The translations under genes were made by a program, and so were the position numbers. A stretch of 54,086 nt of DNA from Chromera velia. Taxonomy: Eukaryota > Sar > Chromeraceae. The notes below the pieces were generated by a model. It saw only the letters and a list, made by a program, of their open reading frames with translations, made no database searches and had not been told where the DNA came from. Location: assembly GCA_018398765.1 (NCBI GenBank), contig JAHBMJ010005529.1, forward strand, positions 15,001 through 69,086. The letters are read 5' to 3'. Below are positions 11,190-22,695 of this stretch, piece after piece. The first letter of the stretch is position 1; the number at the start of each line of letters is the position of its first letter.

Positions 11190-14100
11190 TTGAGCTGAGC
11201 TACGTGGAGAAGGGAAGGAGGAAAGGAGTTTGTTGTGGTGACGTGACTAACTCAGGATGTCCTCATTCATGTCTTTCTCTTTCTCTCTCTTTCGATGGGC
11301 ACGGGGGAGAAGCGCAGAGAAAGGGGAGAAGAATGCTTGAGGAACTTTCAAAAATGGTAGACCAACAGATAGAAGAGGAAGAGTAAAGCGTGCATGTTGG
11401 GCGGAGGAGAAGTGGCGGGGGCTCAAAGTGAATGAAGCGTCTGAAAGCAGACCACAAAAAAGAGAAAAGCACGAAAGGGCAATTCAAGACAAGAATGAGA
11501 AAGGGTGCGGGGAATGATGAGAAGTCGAGAGGGGTTCGGTGGGTCTCCTCTCGTCTTTTTCACTTCTCCTTCGTTCTTTGTTTCCTTCTTTTCACATCGA
11601 ATCCCTTTGACCATCCTGCAGTGGATTGAATGGGCCGTCGTCATCGATCTCTCTCGTGCCGAACCTCTGTGCAAGTCTTCTTCTTGTGTTGTGCGAAGGA
11701 ATCCTTCCCTCACTTCTGTGCATTTGTGTCGTTTGTCTTCTCTCCTCTCCCCCCCTCCCTCTCTCACTCTGTGTCGATTGTTGTTAAGGGTCTTTTTGAG
11801 GCGCTCTCCTTTCCCCCTCTCTCTTTTCTGGTGTGTCTTTGTCGATGTGCATGCGTCGATTTTTCTTCTCTGCTCCCTCCTTCCCTTCTACGCGAGTCTG
11901 TTTCTTGTACGTCCTCCTTCACCTTTTTGCTTTACGGCTTCTCCCCGCTTGGCGATGATTGCTTTATCGTCTGCGTGGAGGTGAAAGTAAAAAGGCGGAG
12001 AAAGGGCTCACATTAATTAAGCGTCTTCACTTCTTTTTGTTGAACACCTGGCCGAAGAGAGGGGAGGAACGAGAGAGGAGACAGTCAAGACGGACAGACG
12101 AGACGAACTCTCAGCCGAAAGCGACGAGAAACAAAAAGAAGAGCAGAGGGGAGAAGAGAAGAGAAGAGAAGAGAAGAGAAGGGAGGGTCCTTTTTCTTTC
12201 TTACCGTGTTCATCTCTGGCCTCTCTTGTCTCTTTGTGTCCGTTTCGGTGGGCACGAAGAGACAGAAAAGAAAGGACGGGGAGGACGAAGGTGCAAAAAA
12301 GATGAAGACCATCCGAAACCTCATCAAGAAACGAGACTACCAAAAGAGCGAGGATGAAGAGGAACTGCTGACTGACTGAATGTCTGTCTCTGTCCCCCCT
12401 TCAGTGCAGAGCGAGCGTTGGTTTGTTTCTTCGGCACGGGATTCGTTCCTTCCTTCATTTGTGTAACCAACCCCTTTCTATAGCCCCTTTCCCTTTCTCT
12501 TTCTTACCTTCTTTCGTGTGTGTGTAGTTTCTTGTCCTCCCCTCCTGTATCCATTCACGTTCCACGCGTGCGTTTGCGCGTATCCGTTTTTCCTTTTCTT
12601 CATGCTTTTGAGGGAGGCAGAAGCCGGTTGGAGGGCGGTCGATTGCCAGACCTTGAAAAAAAGGGGAAATGTACTATCGATAGACTGACTGCTCACGGCA
12701 GTTTGCCCCTCTTTTTTTTTCACACATAGACTTCGTGCTTGTTCTCCATGAGATTGTCGCCCTTCCTTCCCTTTTGCTGCCGCTGGTTTCTTTCTCTTTG
12801 TTCTTCACGCTTTCACCTCTTTTTCCCCTTCTGTATTGGAGCAAAACCCTAGCCCTGCAAGGTACTCTTCCGCCCGCTCTTTTTTTTTTTTTTGAAAAAC
12901 GGAGTGGATGATCGACGGGAAAGAGGAAAAAAAGAGCCATCCTTTTTCGGTCCTAAATCGCTTTCCTCACTCTTTTTTCTTTTACTTCCTGAGGGGATGG
13001 AGAGCAAATTGACGGTTCAAAGGAGACGGAAAAAGAGAGTGGGTGGGTGGGTGCACAGGCCTACTCTCCTGAGCCTGCAAAGGCTGAGGAGAAAGAACGA
13101 ACGGTTGCAGGTTGGAGCTGTAAGGCAGACTGAAGGGGAGACAGCAGGCCTGCAGGTCCTGTTGCCTCTCCCCTGTCCTGTCCCCTAGCATCCCTCCCTC
13201 TTTACGTGCTCCGCACCCTCTCTCCCTTCTTCCTCTTGCACTTGTTCTTTGTCGTTGGCTCCTCCAATCAAAGAAAGAACAGAAAGCGAAAGATGACGAC
13301 GAAAGGAAAGAAGCAGGCGACAAGGCCTGATCGAATTCGGTGTGTGTTTGAGGGATTCCTTCTCTCTTGATTCGTTTTTTTCTTCCCCTCTTCGTTGTGC
13401 CTCAATGAATTCTTCTGCACCTTTATTGCATAGATGACTGAATGAGTGCATGCTCCAATGCGACAATGACTAAGTAAAGGAGAGGTAAAGTGCACGGCTG
13501 CCTGGATGGACAAAAAAAACAATTCCCCTCCTGGATTGGAAAGCAAAGCGCTTAATTCCCGTCCTGCCCTTGCATTGGAAGTGCGGATGGAGAGCCCTGG
13601 AAGGATGGAAAGAGAAAGGGCCGGGCTGCCTCTTCGCTTCTTTGGAAAGCTTGTAAGGGAGGTTGCAGGGGGGCTGATGTGCTGTGGAAAGAGAGAAGAA
13701 TGCCAAACGAACTGCCAGAGAGGACAACTTCGCAAAAGAGTTATCGACAGCCTCGGCATATGAGAGCACCTCACCCGTTTCCGTTCCCCATCTCGTCTTC
13801 GCGATTGATCCCTGTGATCTTCGACTTTTCCCCTGCAGGACTGCATGATCGGTCGGTTAGATGATGAGAGTCGGCATGAAGCCGTGTTCACTTATCCTGC
13901 GCCGCCTTTCTTTGATGCTTCCTACATTCCCCAATCCCCAATTATGCCCCCTGCCTTGCTGGGCTGATTGAGCACTCCTTTCCACCTTGCGCACAGCGTG
14001 TAAGTGTCCTGATTTATGCTGGTTCATCAGCATGTCGCTAGGCATGTCGATCGATCTCCACCAGCAAGCCTTTGTCTGTTATTTAGGCAGACTGAGGCAG
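11190..14100. other. Gene-poor interval, pyrimidine- and purine-rich tracts
   Basis: This region lies downstream of the gene at 7706-11189. Long TC-rich and GA-rich stretches (for example GAAGA repeats at 12148-12184) give many short open frames on both strands. None has convincing composition or phase-matched splice partners. It presumably includes the 3' untranslated region of that gene. I see no further gene. Confidence 0.5.
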
Positions 14101-14950
14101 TGATTCACTCGTCTTCGAAAAAAAAATCCAGTAGACCATCATATTACATTATATATGCAATATTCATTTTCATTCATTGTCATGCAAAATCAACTAGAAA
14201 ATCAATGCCATTTTAAAAGTAAAATCTAAATATGTAGCTAGCTATAGTAAGATCGAATATGATTCTTTTAATTTACACTTACAGGTTCTTAGACAGGTTT
14301 TTAGGCAGATTCGTCATAAAATCTAGCATAAAATAAACCGTATATGCAAAGTTTTCCTAGTTACCTAGCGAGTATCTGGCTCTCAACTTAACAAATATGT
14401 TTTTCGATATTAGATTTATATATTAGACTTTTTTAAATGAAGCGAAATAATATTTTTTACATTATATTTCTCATATGCGCTAGCATGTACGCATACATGC
14501 GTATTCTTTTTATAGAATGTAATAGAATGAATGAATCACTTACCATGCAAGGAGTGTTTATTTGCTGTCCCTGACCCCGCTCATTTCTCGACCTGCTTCG
14601 GCATGCTTTTATCTTCTTTCATCTTTTTTATGATCGTGAATGCTTTTCAACCCAAAAACAAAAAAAAATTGAGTACTATCGAATGTCAATTTGCCAAATT
14701 ATTAAACAGAAAATAATAACCAGTTTTGTTTTCTTATTTTAGATGATTTCAGTCATGATCAGTCTTTTTTTCGTTTTTGAGTGGGAAAATGTTCATGGTC
14801 ATGAAAAGGATGAAGTCTTAGTCTCAGTCCTAGTTTTTTCAGTTTTTTAAAGTTAAATTTCGATACCGGTAAAAAAAAAATGAAAAAAATATATAAAAAA
14901 ATCTGATACAGTTTGCATTTGTCTAAAAAACTTGTCGTTATAAGGGCAGG
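14100..14950. other. AT-rich island with an imperfect inverted repeat
   Basis: No gene is seen. The segments 14618-14672 and, reversed, 14757-14815 match over about 50 bases (…TTCAACCCAAAAACAAAAA against …TTCCCACTCAAAAACGAAAA), forming a potential hairpin with an 85-base loop. A related segment occurs at 40948-40985. It looks like a decayed dispersed repeat. Confidence 0.6.
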
Positions 14951-14969
14951 CCGGGGGGGCATAGAAACA

Positions 14970-15213
14970 AATGGCCCGGAAAGCGTAACTGGAGGGCACT
15001 TACAAAACTTTACTGGGAGCCACTTTGCGTGTGCACAGACTAGTCAGCTTCGGGCGCGCACAGACCGCTCATGACGCAAGCAGCTTTTTTGACGATTAAA
15101 AATTGACGCACGCATTCTGATGCCCCGGAAAGATCGCTGAGGGGGCACTTAATTCCACTTAAGTCCTTCCGAGTCCAAAGTTAATTTCGCTTTCCGGGCC
15201 ATTCGCACGTAGT
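14970..15213. repeat. CCCGGAAAG-bounded small repeat element
   Basis: ATGGCCCGGAAAGCG at about 14972 is matched by its reverse complement CGCTTTCCGGGCCAT at 15188-15202. A third, direct copy (ATGCCCCGGAAAG, 15120) is followed, like the first, by an AGGG..GCACTTA segment. The layout resembles a small inverted-repeat mobile element, or a cluster of factor sites about 300 bases upstream of the start at 15509. Confidence 0.55.
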
Positions 15214-15508
15214 GCGTCAGATTTCGGGGGTGCATGGCAAATGAAGCAGGTACGTCTCTTGAACCCCCCCCCCCCCTTGTCTTTGGAGGAGACGTGGTCA
15301 CGCAGCCATGTACACTCCAGACAATGATTGCATGACGATGTCTTGCACAGTCCAGCAAAATGACCGATCTGTCAAGATTGACGAGCACACCAAAAGCTTC
15401 TCTGCCGTCTTCCTTCACACAACCTGAGCCACATTGCAAGCAGACTCGAGACGGCTTGTGAGAGTTTGTATCATATTTTCGCTTCGTAGACGGTGCGTGC
15501 GTGGAAGA

Positions 15509-17321
15509 ATGCTCACTTCTGTCTTTCCCTTGTACCTGTATTTGCTGTTTGCCCTCTTAGCGTGGGGAGTGGCTGCCAGTGGTACGTTCAAGGAAGAGCG
15601 CTCTCGCTTTTTCGAGCGACTTAAGCGCTTCAGGTCCTCATTGCCAAAAGTGCAGGTGAACGCAAAGAACATGGGGGCTAAACTGAAACTCCAGAAGAAA
15701 ATGTTTGGAGTGCCGATCAGCGAACTTCAAGTCAGTGTGTACGGCCTCGAAAAGAATATATTTATCCCTGTCGGGGACTTCCAATTCTCATGCAAGGACG
15801 CAGGGTGGGGTACTCGCGTGATGCCGTCTCCATCTCCGCCTTACGGCATCCTGTGTTAACTGATCATGCCGCCGTTCAGGCGGCTTCCTGATGTCTCTTG
15901 TTTTCTGCCTTCACATTGAAGATGACAAATTAATTTGCACCCGCCCCCCCTTGAAACTCTATGAATTGAAGGATTGAATGTCACGGGTAGAGCAGAACGC
16001 ATGCGCATCAACAGGTGCTCATTTGCATGAGGTAGACAGCCACGAAGCAGCACACAAAACACACATAGAGTAGCAAGCCACGAAGCAGCACACAAAAGAT
16101 ACATAGAGTAGCAAGCCACGAAGCAGCACACAAAACATACATAGAGTAGCAAGCCACGAAGCAGCACACAAAACATACATAGAGTAGCAAGCCACGAAGC
16201 AGCACACAAAACATATATAGAGTAGCAAGCCACGAAGCAGCACACAAAACATATATAGAGTAGCAAGCCATGAAGCAGCACACAAAACATACATAGAGTA
16301 GCAAGCCACGAAGCAGCACACAAAACATACATAGAGTAGCAAGCCACGAAGCAGCGTGCACACACACGCACATATTAGTTAGTACGTACGTACCCTCTCT
16401 CTCACACACACCCTGGGGGTGGGGGGGGGGAGAGAGGAAGAAAGAGAGAGAGAGAGAGAGAGAGATCCCGACTGGCACCCTCTTTGCACGTTGCAGCGGA
16501 TTGGATTTGTCGGAGAAGTAGAGATACTCTTTGTGAGCTGCAGATTGTCTGTGCGAAGAAATTGCGCGGACCCGTCTCCGCATGCAGCTGCTCTCTCAGC
16601 TGTCAGATTTGTTCTGAAGCTCATAATACAGGATGCATGCCGCTCGCTAAATTTTCTGCATGACCTACAACTTTTGTATGATTTTTGCTCCTTGCTTTCC
16701 TGCCTGCCCACCTCCCTGCCTGACTGCTTGCTTCTATGCCTACCTGCCTTTTTTCTGGCTGCCTGCTTCTATGCCTACCTGCCTGCTTGCAAGCATGTGT
16801 ACCTGCCTGCCTGCTTGCAGCTCGGCTTCATGTACGACCACGAGACGAAGCAGCTGAACCCCGTGTCGTGCGTCAGAGAGAACCTTCTCCAGGGGGACCT
16901 CAGCCTCCAGGGGTCCTGCCTAGAGTACCGGAACTCGTGGGTGGTCCCGCATGCGTCCAAGGATAAGCAGGAGAGAATCGCGGCAGGGGGGGCAGAGTAC
17001 GCGGAGGGGTGTGTGGGGAGTCGGCTGAACTTTGTTGGGGGTGTGGACTTGAAGAGGGGCAAGGTCTTTTGCCGGTTTGGTATTAAGACTGAGCGCATTT
17101 TACCTGTAGAGGTGCTCCACGACGGTCTCCGTTTCGCTCCAAAGTTCCGACTGGGACGTGAAAGCGGGAGCCCCAAGATGGAAGTGAAGGCGCGAGTACG
17201 ACTCCCCGCTCCCCAAGTCGAATACGAATGGGATGTGGACACGAGAGAGATAGAGGGAAGGCAGGGGTTTGGGCCTCTCGAGGTCGACTTGGAGGAAGTC
17301 GCACTTTGTGTCGTGGCCTGA
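15509..17321 (+). CDS. Secretory-pathway protein of unknown function, two exons
   Basis: Exon 1 is 15509-15730 and exon 2 is 16821-17321; both junctions are phase 0 (CAA|GTCAGT and CTTGCAG|CTC), giving 240 residues. The N-terminus MLTSVFPLYLYLLFALLAWG is a clear hydrophobic signal peptide with likely cleavage after VAAS. There is no second membrane segment. The mature part starts Lys/Arg-rich (KEERSRFFERLKRF). It ends in a beta-rich region that has several cysteines (VSCVRENLL, GSCLEY, EGCVGSR, KVFCRFG) and strand-like blocks such as KMEVKARVRLPAPQVEYEWDV. I do not recognise it. Lumenal, extracellular and plastid fates are all open; there is no Phe at the cleavage site. Reading of exon 1 also stays open past 15730 to a stop at 15858, so an alternative shorter product from an unspliced transcript cannot be excluded. 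Confidence 0.6.
16041..16354. repeat. Minisatellite, period 38 bp, about 8 copies
   Basis: Units start CACGAAGCAG at 16041, 16079, 16117, 16155, 16193, 16231, 16269, 16307 and 16345 (the last partial), an exact 38-bp period with very few differences. The array lies in the intron of the gene at 15509-17321. No minus-strand frame has a stop, which creates a Cys/Leu-rich pseudo-protein of up to 191 codons. Confidence 0.96.
16405..16466. repeat. CA/GA microsatellite
   Basis: A short CACACA run, a G-run and then (GA)n, following the minisatellite inside the same intron. Confidence 0.85.
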
Positions 17322-17605
17322 TCGAATTAAGAGGGGCCGGGCAGGGTTGGTGAGTGAGTACTGCTATTAAACTCTGGTGGTTGTGTGTGCATGCTCCATG
17401 TTCCACCTCACATTGATGACACCCGTTTGAAAGAGCGACCGAACTTTGGTATGGGTGCTCTCTGGTGGGTTGACTTTGTGTGAATGAGACGAGTTGCAGG
17501 CGCCAGGCTGGAGCTGCTTCGTTCTTTAATTCTGTCAGTTTTAAGGATCATTTAAGAGCTTCCCGATTTGGTCCGTTTCAAGAAGCCATGCAGTCACGCC
17601 ACTCG

Positions 17606-17644
<39 letters not shown>

Positions 17645-17665
17645 GCGCGTGCACACATACACACG

Positions 17666-17704
<39 letters not shown>

Positions 17705-17707
17705 GCA

Positions 17708-17745
<38 letters not shown>

Positions 17746-18330
17746 GACACACACACACACACACACACAGAGAGAGACACACACAGACACACACACACAC
17801 ACACGCACACACGAGTTTGCAGGCTCGCTCGCATAGTGACAACAGAGAGGGTGGGTGAATGGCACTGTATCAATAGAAGTTCCAAATTGATTGGACCTAA
17901 GGTTTGTTTGAAGGAAAGAAAGGCACAGAGCAGAGGGCTGGCTCAGACAATTCCCCTGGAGTATTTAAAATTCTGAGCGTATCCCGACAGCTGGAAGCTC
18001 AGACACCGATGCCTGCTTGCTTGGCATGCTTGCGCAGCATATTCATTCCTTTTTGACAGTCACTTCCCTCCCCTCAAAATTGAACTTAGAGAGACATGCG
18101 AACCTTTCCATCCCCGCATACTCCTTCCGTGTGCTCCTCCATTGAGTTTTGGTATTTCCTTCGACCTCCTTCATCCCGTTCGTAACTCCCCTCCCTCTCC
18201 TCAACGGACGGCCGACTGAGTGAGGCTGTCCATCCAGTCACACGGAATGTACTGTCAACATGCGTTGACAGGACTGGGAATATATTCGCCATGGTGAGGG
18301 TTCTTCCTCGACGCATCTTACATGTATGGC
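17322..18330. other. Intergenic, with (CT)n and (CA)n at 17600-17815
   Basis: This is the 3' flank of the gene at 15509-17321. About 30 bases of TC repeat (17607-17640) are followed by about 165 bases of CA repeat with CG-containing variants. No further gene is seen. Confidence 0.7.
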
Positions 18331-20200
18331 TTGTCGTGCATGTATCAAAGAAAAGGAATCAGAACTAGAATCAGAAAGAATCAAAAGAAAATTGTTGTCA
18401 ATTTAAAGGTCTTTTAACCGTCTTTCAAGTTGTATATGCAAGATTCGGTGTCACATTTGATAAAGTGATCTAGTAAAGTGATTTTGTGGCTCACTTAAAT
18501 AATTAAGTTAAATTGATTTAATTTGATTGAATATGAGACTTATTTTTCCAATAAATAGTTATAATACAGAGTTTTTATATCAACCTATATTATTTTGTCG
18601 TCAGTGCATGTATATACATTTGTCTATAGGAATTAAATATTTTTTAGAAAATATAAATTTTAAATACACTTTAGTCATGGTAAAGAAAAAACATATACAA
18701 CTTACAGCTAGTAATATAAGATTGTTAGGCATGCAACACTTGAACAACAGTTGTTTCACTGAAAAAGAAAAGAAAAGAAAAAAAGTAAAGAGTTTTTTTT
18801 TTTCTTTTAGCCGACGCCTAGTTAATGAGTTGCTTTGATATTTTCAGAAAAAGTTAAAAAAAAAAAAACTATTTAGTTAAAAAAAATTAGAAATCATTTT
18901 ATACTCCAAAGAAAAAGTTACCTAAGCTCGGATTCGATCAATATATATTATATTTTAGACAAAACGCTAATATAATACAATGCAATATAAACTTCATGTA
19001 ATATAGGAGGATGAAGTTTGGTTTGAACTAGGCGACGTACAGTGGTAAAAAAAAAAAAATAGATCTTTCCAGATTTTTTTTTTTTCTTTTTTTCTACGAA
19101 GGATTTCCTAGAGCACCTGTAGGAGCACCTAGAGGAGCACCTTTTAGAAGTACGTTTAAACTAACTTCCTTGCGAACTTATTACTCAACTCAAAGTTTTA
19201 AACATCTTTTAACCCTAGTTTCAACCCTAGTTCTAGTCCTAGTTATTATTGTACGTTTGTCTCTACTAGTGTCTCTACTACTAGTGTCTTCACCATTCCA
19301 TCATCGACTTTGTTGAACACGGACCAAGCAATCTTTTTTTCCTTGTTCAACTGCACTGTCACCAGACTTTTCTCTCTTTTCTTTGCTGTGTCTGTTAAAA
19401 AAACTAACCATGTCTTCTTGTTTTCCATTCACATTGACTTGCATCCGCCCTTTCTTTCTCATAGATTCTGCAGCCACTTCAGTATCATCCCCACGCGGTA
19501 TCGACTCGTGCTTTTGGTTGAACACATTTTCACGGCTGGCTGTTGGATTTGCATCATCACCTTGCTCATCCTCCTTCTCCTAGATATGATTCAAACTCTA
19601 GTTAAAGCTAGTCATTTAACCTTTATTTTTTTTTATATATACAATAAAATTTTAAATAAACAAAAAAAAAAGAATAGACGTTTTCAGATTTTTTTTTTTT
19701 TTTACCACTGTGCGTCGCCTAGGGTTTGAAGGAAATGAGTTAAAGAAGGGAGATCCGCCGGCCTGCGCAAAATTTGATGATATGATGCGTCTCTTTGGTT
19801 GATCAGGCGGTTTTTGATAAGGATTCAGAGGGAGGTTGCTCTGTCCCGACTCCCGAAGCAGAATTTGGTTGAATTAAGAGGGAAAGATCGATAAACACAA
19901 GCAAATTTATATGGATGTTACATAATATTATATTATATTTATATTATTATATTACAGAAATTCTAAAGATATATATATGTGTATATTGAATCCAAGCCTA
20001 GCAAGTTACATATTTATTGTTTTGTCTTTTTTGATACATCTAGTCATTCGTACTTTTATTCAAAGTTCCAGTTTCTATTTGTTTTTCCCCTAAAAATTAA
20101 AATTAAAATTCTATTTCAAATAATTTTAATCAAGTGTACACTGTATAGTATTCGACAGAGGACACCCTATTTTTTTTGCATGCGCGAGTGCAAATGGTGA
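18330..20200. other. AT-rich island
   Basis: Strongly AT-rich, with poly-A and poly-T runs and no gene I can support. It hosts the inverted-repeat element at 19028-19722. Confidence 0.6.
19028..19722. mobile_element. Terminal-inverted-repeat element, about 695 bp, non-autonomous
   Basis: The left end CTAGGCGACGTACAGTGGTA followed by an A-run is mirrored at the right end by a T-run and TACCACTGTGCGTCGCCTAG. That is about 32 matching bases including the homopolymer, with one mismatch in the first 20. Inside there are three GGAGCACCT-like tandem units (19109-19143) and a short minus-strand frame (19246-19525) rich in Lys and Glu with no recognisable domain. I could not identify a clear target-site duplication, because the flanking bases are themselves inverted. 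It is best described as a MITE-like element or a fragment of one. Confidence 0.6.
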
Positions 20201-22695
20201 CATGCAGGAACACAGCTATTGTGTGCACCCGTGAGCCTTCTTCACAGTCATATCTGTCAGAGCTCCACTCAGCACTGCATTGCATGCATGTCTCAATGCA
20301 CGCATGCAAAAGAATCTCAAATTGTTCAGGGTTTTCTTCGTGGCTTCAAAAACTAGTACGATGAAAAATTGAGCACACGCACTCCTTTCTGCTTGGACAC
20401 AGTTGACTGCACGGATCCCTATCGAAAGTCCAGCGAGTCCGTCGGAGACTGATGCTTCGACCAACCCGCTACACTCACTGCCACTCAAAGAAACGAAATG
20501 CACACATGCAAACGTTCAACTTGTTGTTTTCGTAAGGCTGACATTAAAGGACAAAGAAAGTGGAATCAATCAGACAGAGAAACGACCCAAGTCACTCACA
20601 AACAAACGGAGTGACAACGACGAAGCAAAAGGATGATGTACAGACACGGTCGAACCAGCACAAGCACAAACCCAGCGCTTCCTCGCAGACCCGGGTTGCA
20701 TGAAGCTGGAATGAATGGCTTCAGAGGACGTGCAGGCACATACGCACTGAAAAAGCATCCTTGAGATTGTCGTTCCTCATCAGTACGCGAACCTATTATT
20801 TGACCGAAAGGTCGAATTCAAACAGTTAACCATTTAGGAGTGCATCCAGAGTCGTGAAGCAGACCCTTGTTTCCATTTTACGCGCAGATCCACATACACA
20901 CGAAAAGAAAGTAAGAATCAGAAGAAAACCGTGGAAGATTGACGAGTTCTTTCCCTTACCAAAGAGTTATAGTCACTGCAGTGTTCCGATAGATCTCCTT
21001 TCACTTCTGCCTTGCTCATGCTCTCTCTCGGCTGGCTGCATCCGACATCCCCTCTCTTCTTCACTCGAAGAGAAGAGGAAGGGAGAAGTACCACGAAAGA
21101 GATGGCATTGAAGGGAGGAGGAAAGGGAAGAAAAGAGAGAAACAAATTTTTCTCTCGATCAGTGCATTCTCAGACCCAAAGGACCAAACAAACCAATGAC
21201 CCTCGTGAATGCATGGGCCTCCTCGTCGATCAGTTGATTGATCGACGGACAGACCTATCATCAAACAGTACATGCATGCAGCAGTGTTCAAACAACCTTT
21301 CTTTCTGCCATGCATGGAGAGTCAGCGGACTCTGGTTTTCAAATTCAAAGATCCACACGTGCAGGGCGAGGAGAGGGGAGGAACTAAACAACAGGGTAAT
21401 ACGCACACAATGGATGAATCAAGCGCAACAAAAACTTTCAGGTACCAACTCTTGCATGTACATCTTCTCTTGCTTCTTTCTGGCCTGCCCTTCCTTTCGG
21501 CTCTGTCCGACTTTCTCTTCCTTCTCTATCTCAAACGAAGAGAAAAGGAGAAGAGCTGCGAAAGAGAGAGGGCAAGTGGGAAAGATCAAAGCACCTGTCA
21601 GAGGATCATGCAGAGCACATGTGAATGACCTCATGGAGAAGGACACAGAAGCTAGGCAGGAGGGAGGGAGGGAGGGAGAAGGAAGAAAGAAAGATTCTCT
21701 CTGTAGATTTCAGACTCACAAGCGCTTTATTTGCTCCGCCACCCGCGCCCAGACGGACACAACGGAGGTAGGCCACGCACATTCAAATCACAAATCCATC
21801 TGGAAGAGAGCCGCGGTCTCTTTCCTTCCGAGATGGAATTCCACATTTCATTTAAAAAGTCGGAAACTAGGGGCATGTACACCCCAAACAAGCAAGCCAA
21901 TCATTGAACAAACAGACAGATACGATGTGCAAGTGAACAAACAGCAGAGGGCTCAGTCACCCACTTGCATCACTCAAACAGACCTGTCCCCTTATTCTTC
22001 GCTATCTATAGAGAGAATGATGCCCATTCCAAGGGGGCATCGAAAACAAGAAGGTCCGAACGCCACTGCCCCCTTCTCTTCCCATCTCTCTCAGACAGAT
22101 ACTCTTGCTCTGTGTGTTTGTACAAGCGTGTGTGTGCCACTCTACCCAAACACCCTTCTGCGATCTGTTTTGATCTCCCTTTCCTTCTTCCTTTCAACTG
22201 CGTGCTTGATCTCTGTCTCCCTTCCCCTCGATGGTCTGCCTGACTCCTCAGACATGCCCTCTTCCCTCCTCTTTACTTGAGTCTCCTCTCTTGTGTTCTT
22301 CATCTCTGACATTGAAGATAATCCTTTGATCAATCAAGGATAGGATCCATGGAGGGATGGATGCAGAGAGGTTTGATGGAGACGGCATATGAAATTTGGA
22401 GGGGTCGTGTGACAGATTCCTTCTCTCTCTCTCTCTCTCTCCTTCTCTGTGCTGTCTGTCTCTGCAATTCAGACTGACGGTTGCACTGAGCCTTGTGCGC
22501 CTGAGTCACCTCATGTCCCCGAAATTTCAAACGAAACAAAATGCCAAAGTGCTGCGTTGCGCGCCATAAAGCGTAAGAATGCACGCCCTGTCACACACAT
22601 GCAGGCTACCATGCAGACCCGGCCATCTCTCATGAAACAAACTTAATGCCTTTCCTTGCTTCCCTTTTGTCCCTCACACCTCCTCTTGCATGTCT
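20200..22695. other. Interval downstream of the P5B ATPase, no supported gene
   Basis: It contains GA-rich and CT-rich tracts and a 422-codon plus-strand frame (21012-22280) that reads as low-quality sequence. No phase-matched exon pair was found. The 3' untranslated region of the ATPase presumably lies at the right-hand end. Confidence 0.45.

Noticed and set aside
16041-16354. CRISPR-like array
   Set aside because: The 38-bp units are contiguous with no spacers, in a eukaryotic intron.
16008-16583. 191-codon minus-strand Cys/Leu-rich frame
   Set aside because: It is the 38-bp minisatellite read without stops; all three frames are open and cycle through the same three peptides.
19200-19245. 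Telomere-like CCCTAG repeats
   Set aside because: Only three irregular units (CCCTAGT, TCCTAGT); not a telomeric array.
21012-22280. 422-codon plus-strand open frame
   Set aside because: Its translation is low-quality (Lys/Arg/Glu and Ser/Phe tracts from GA and CT runs), has no domain, and overlaps other frames of equal quality.
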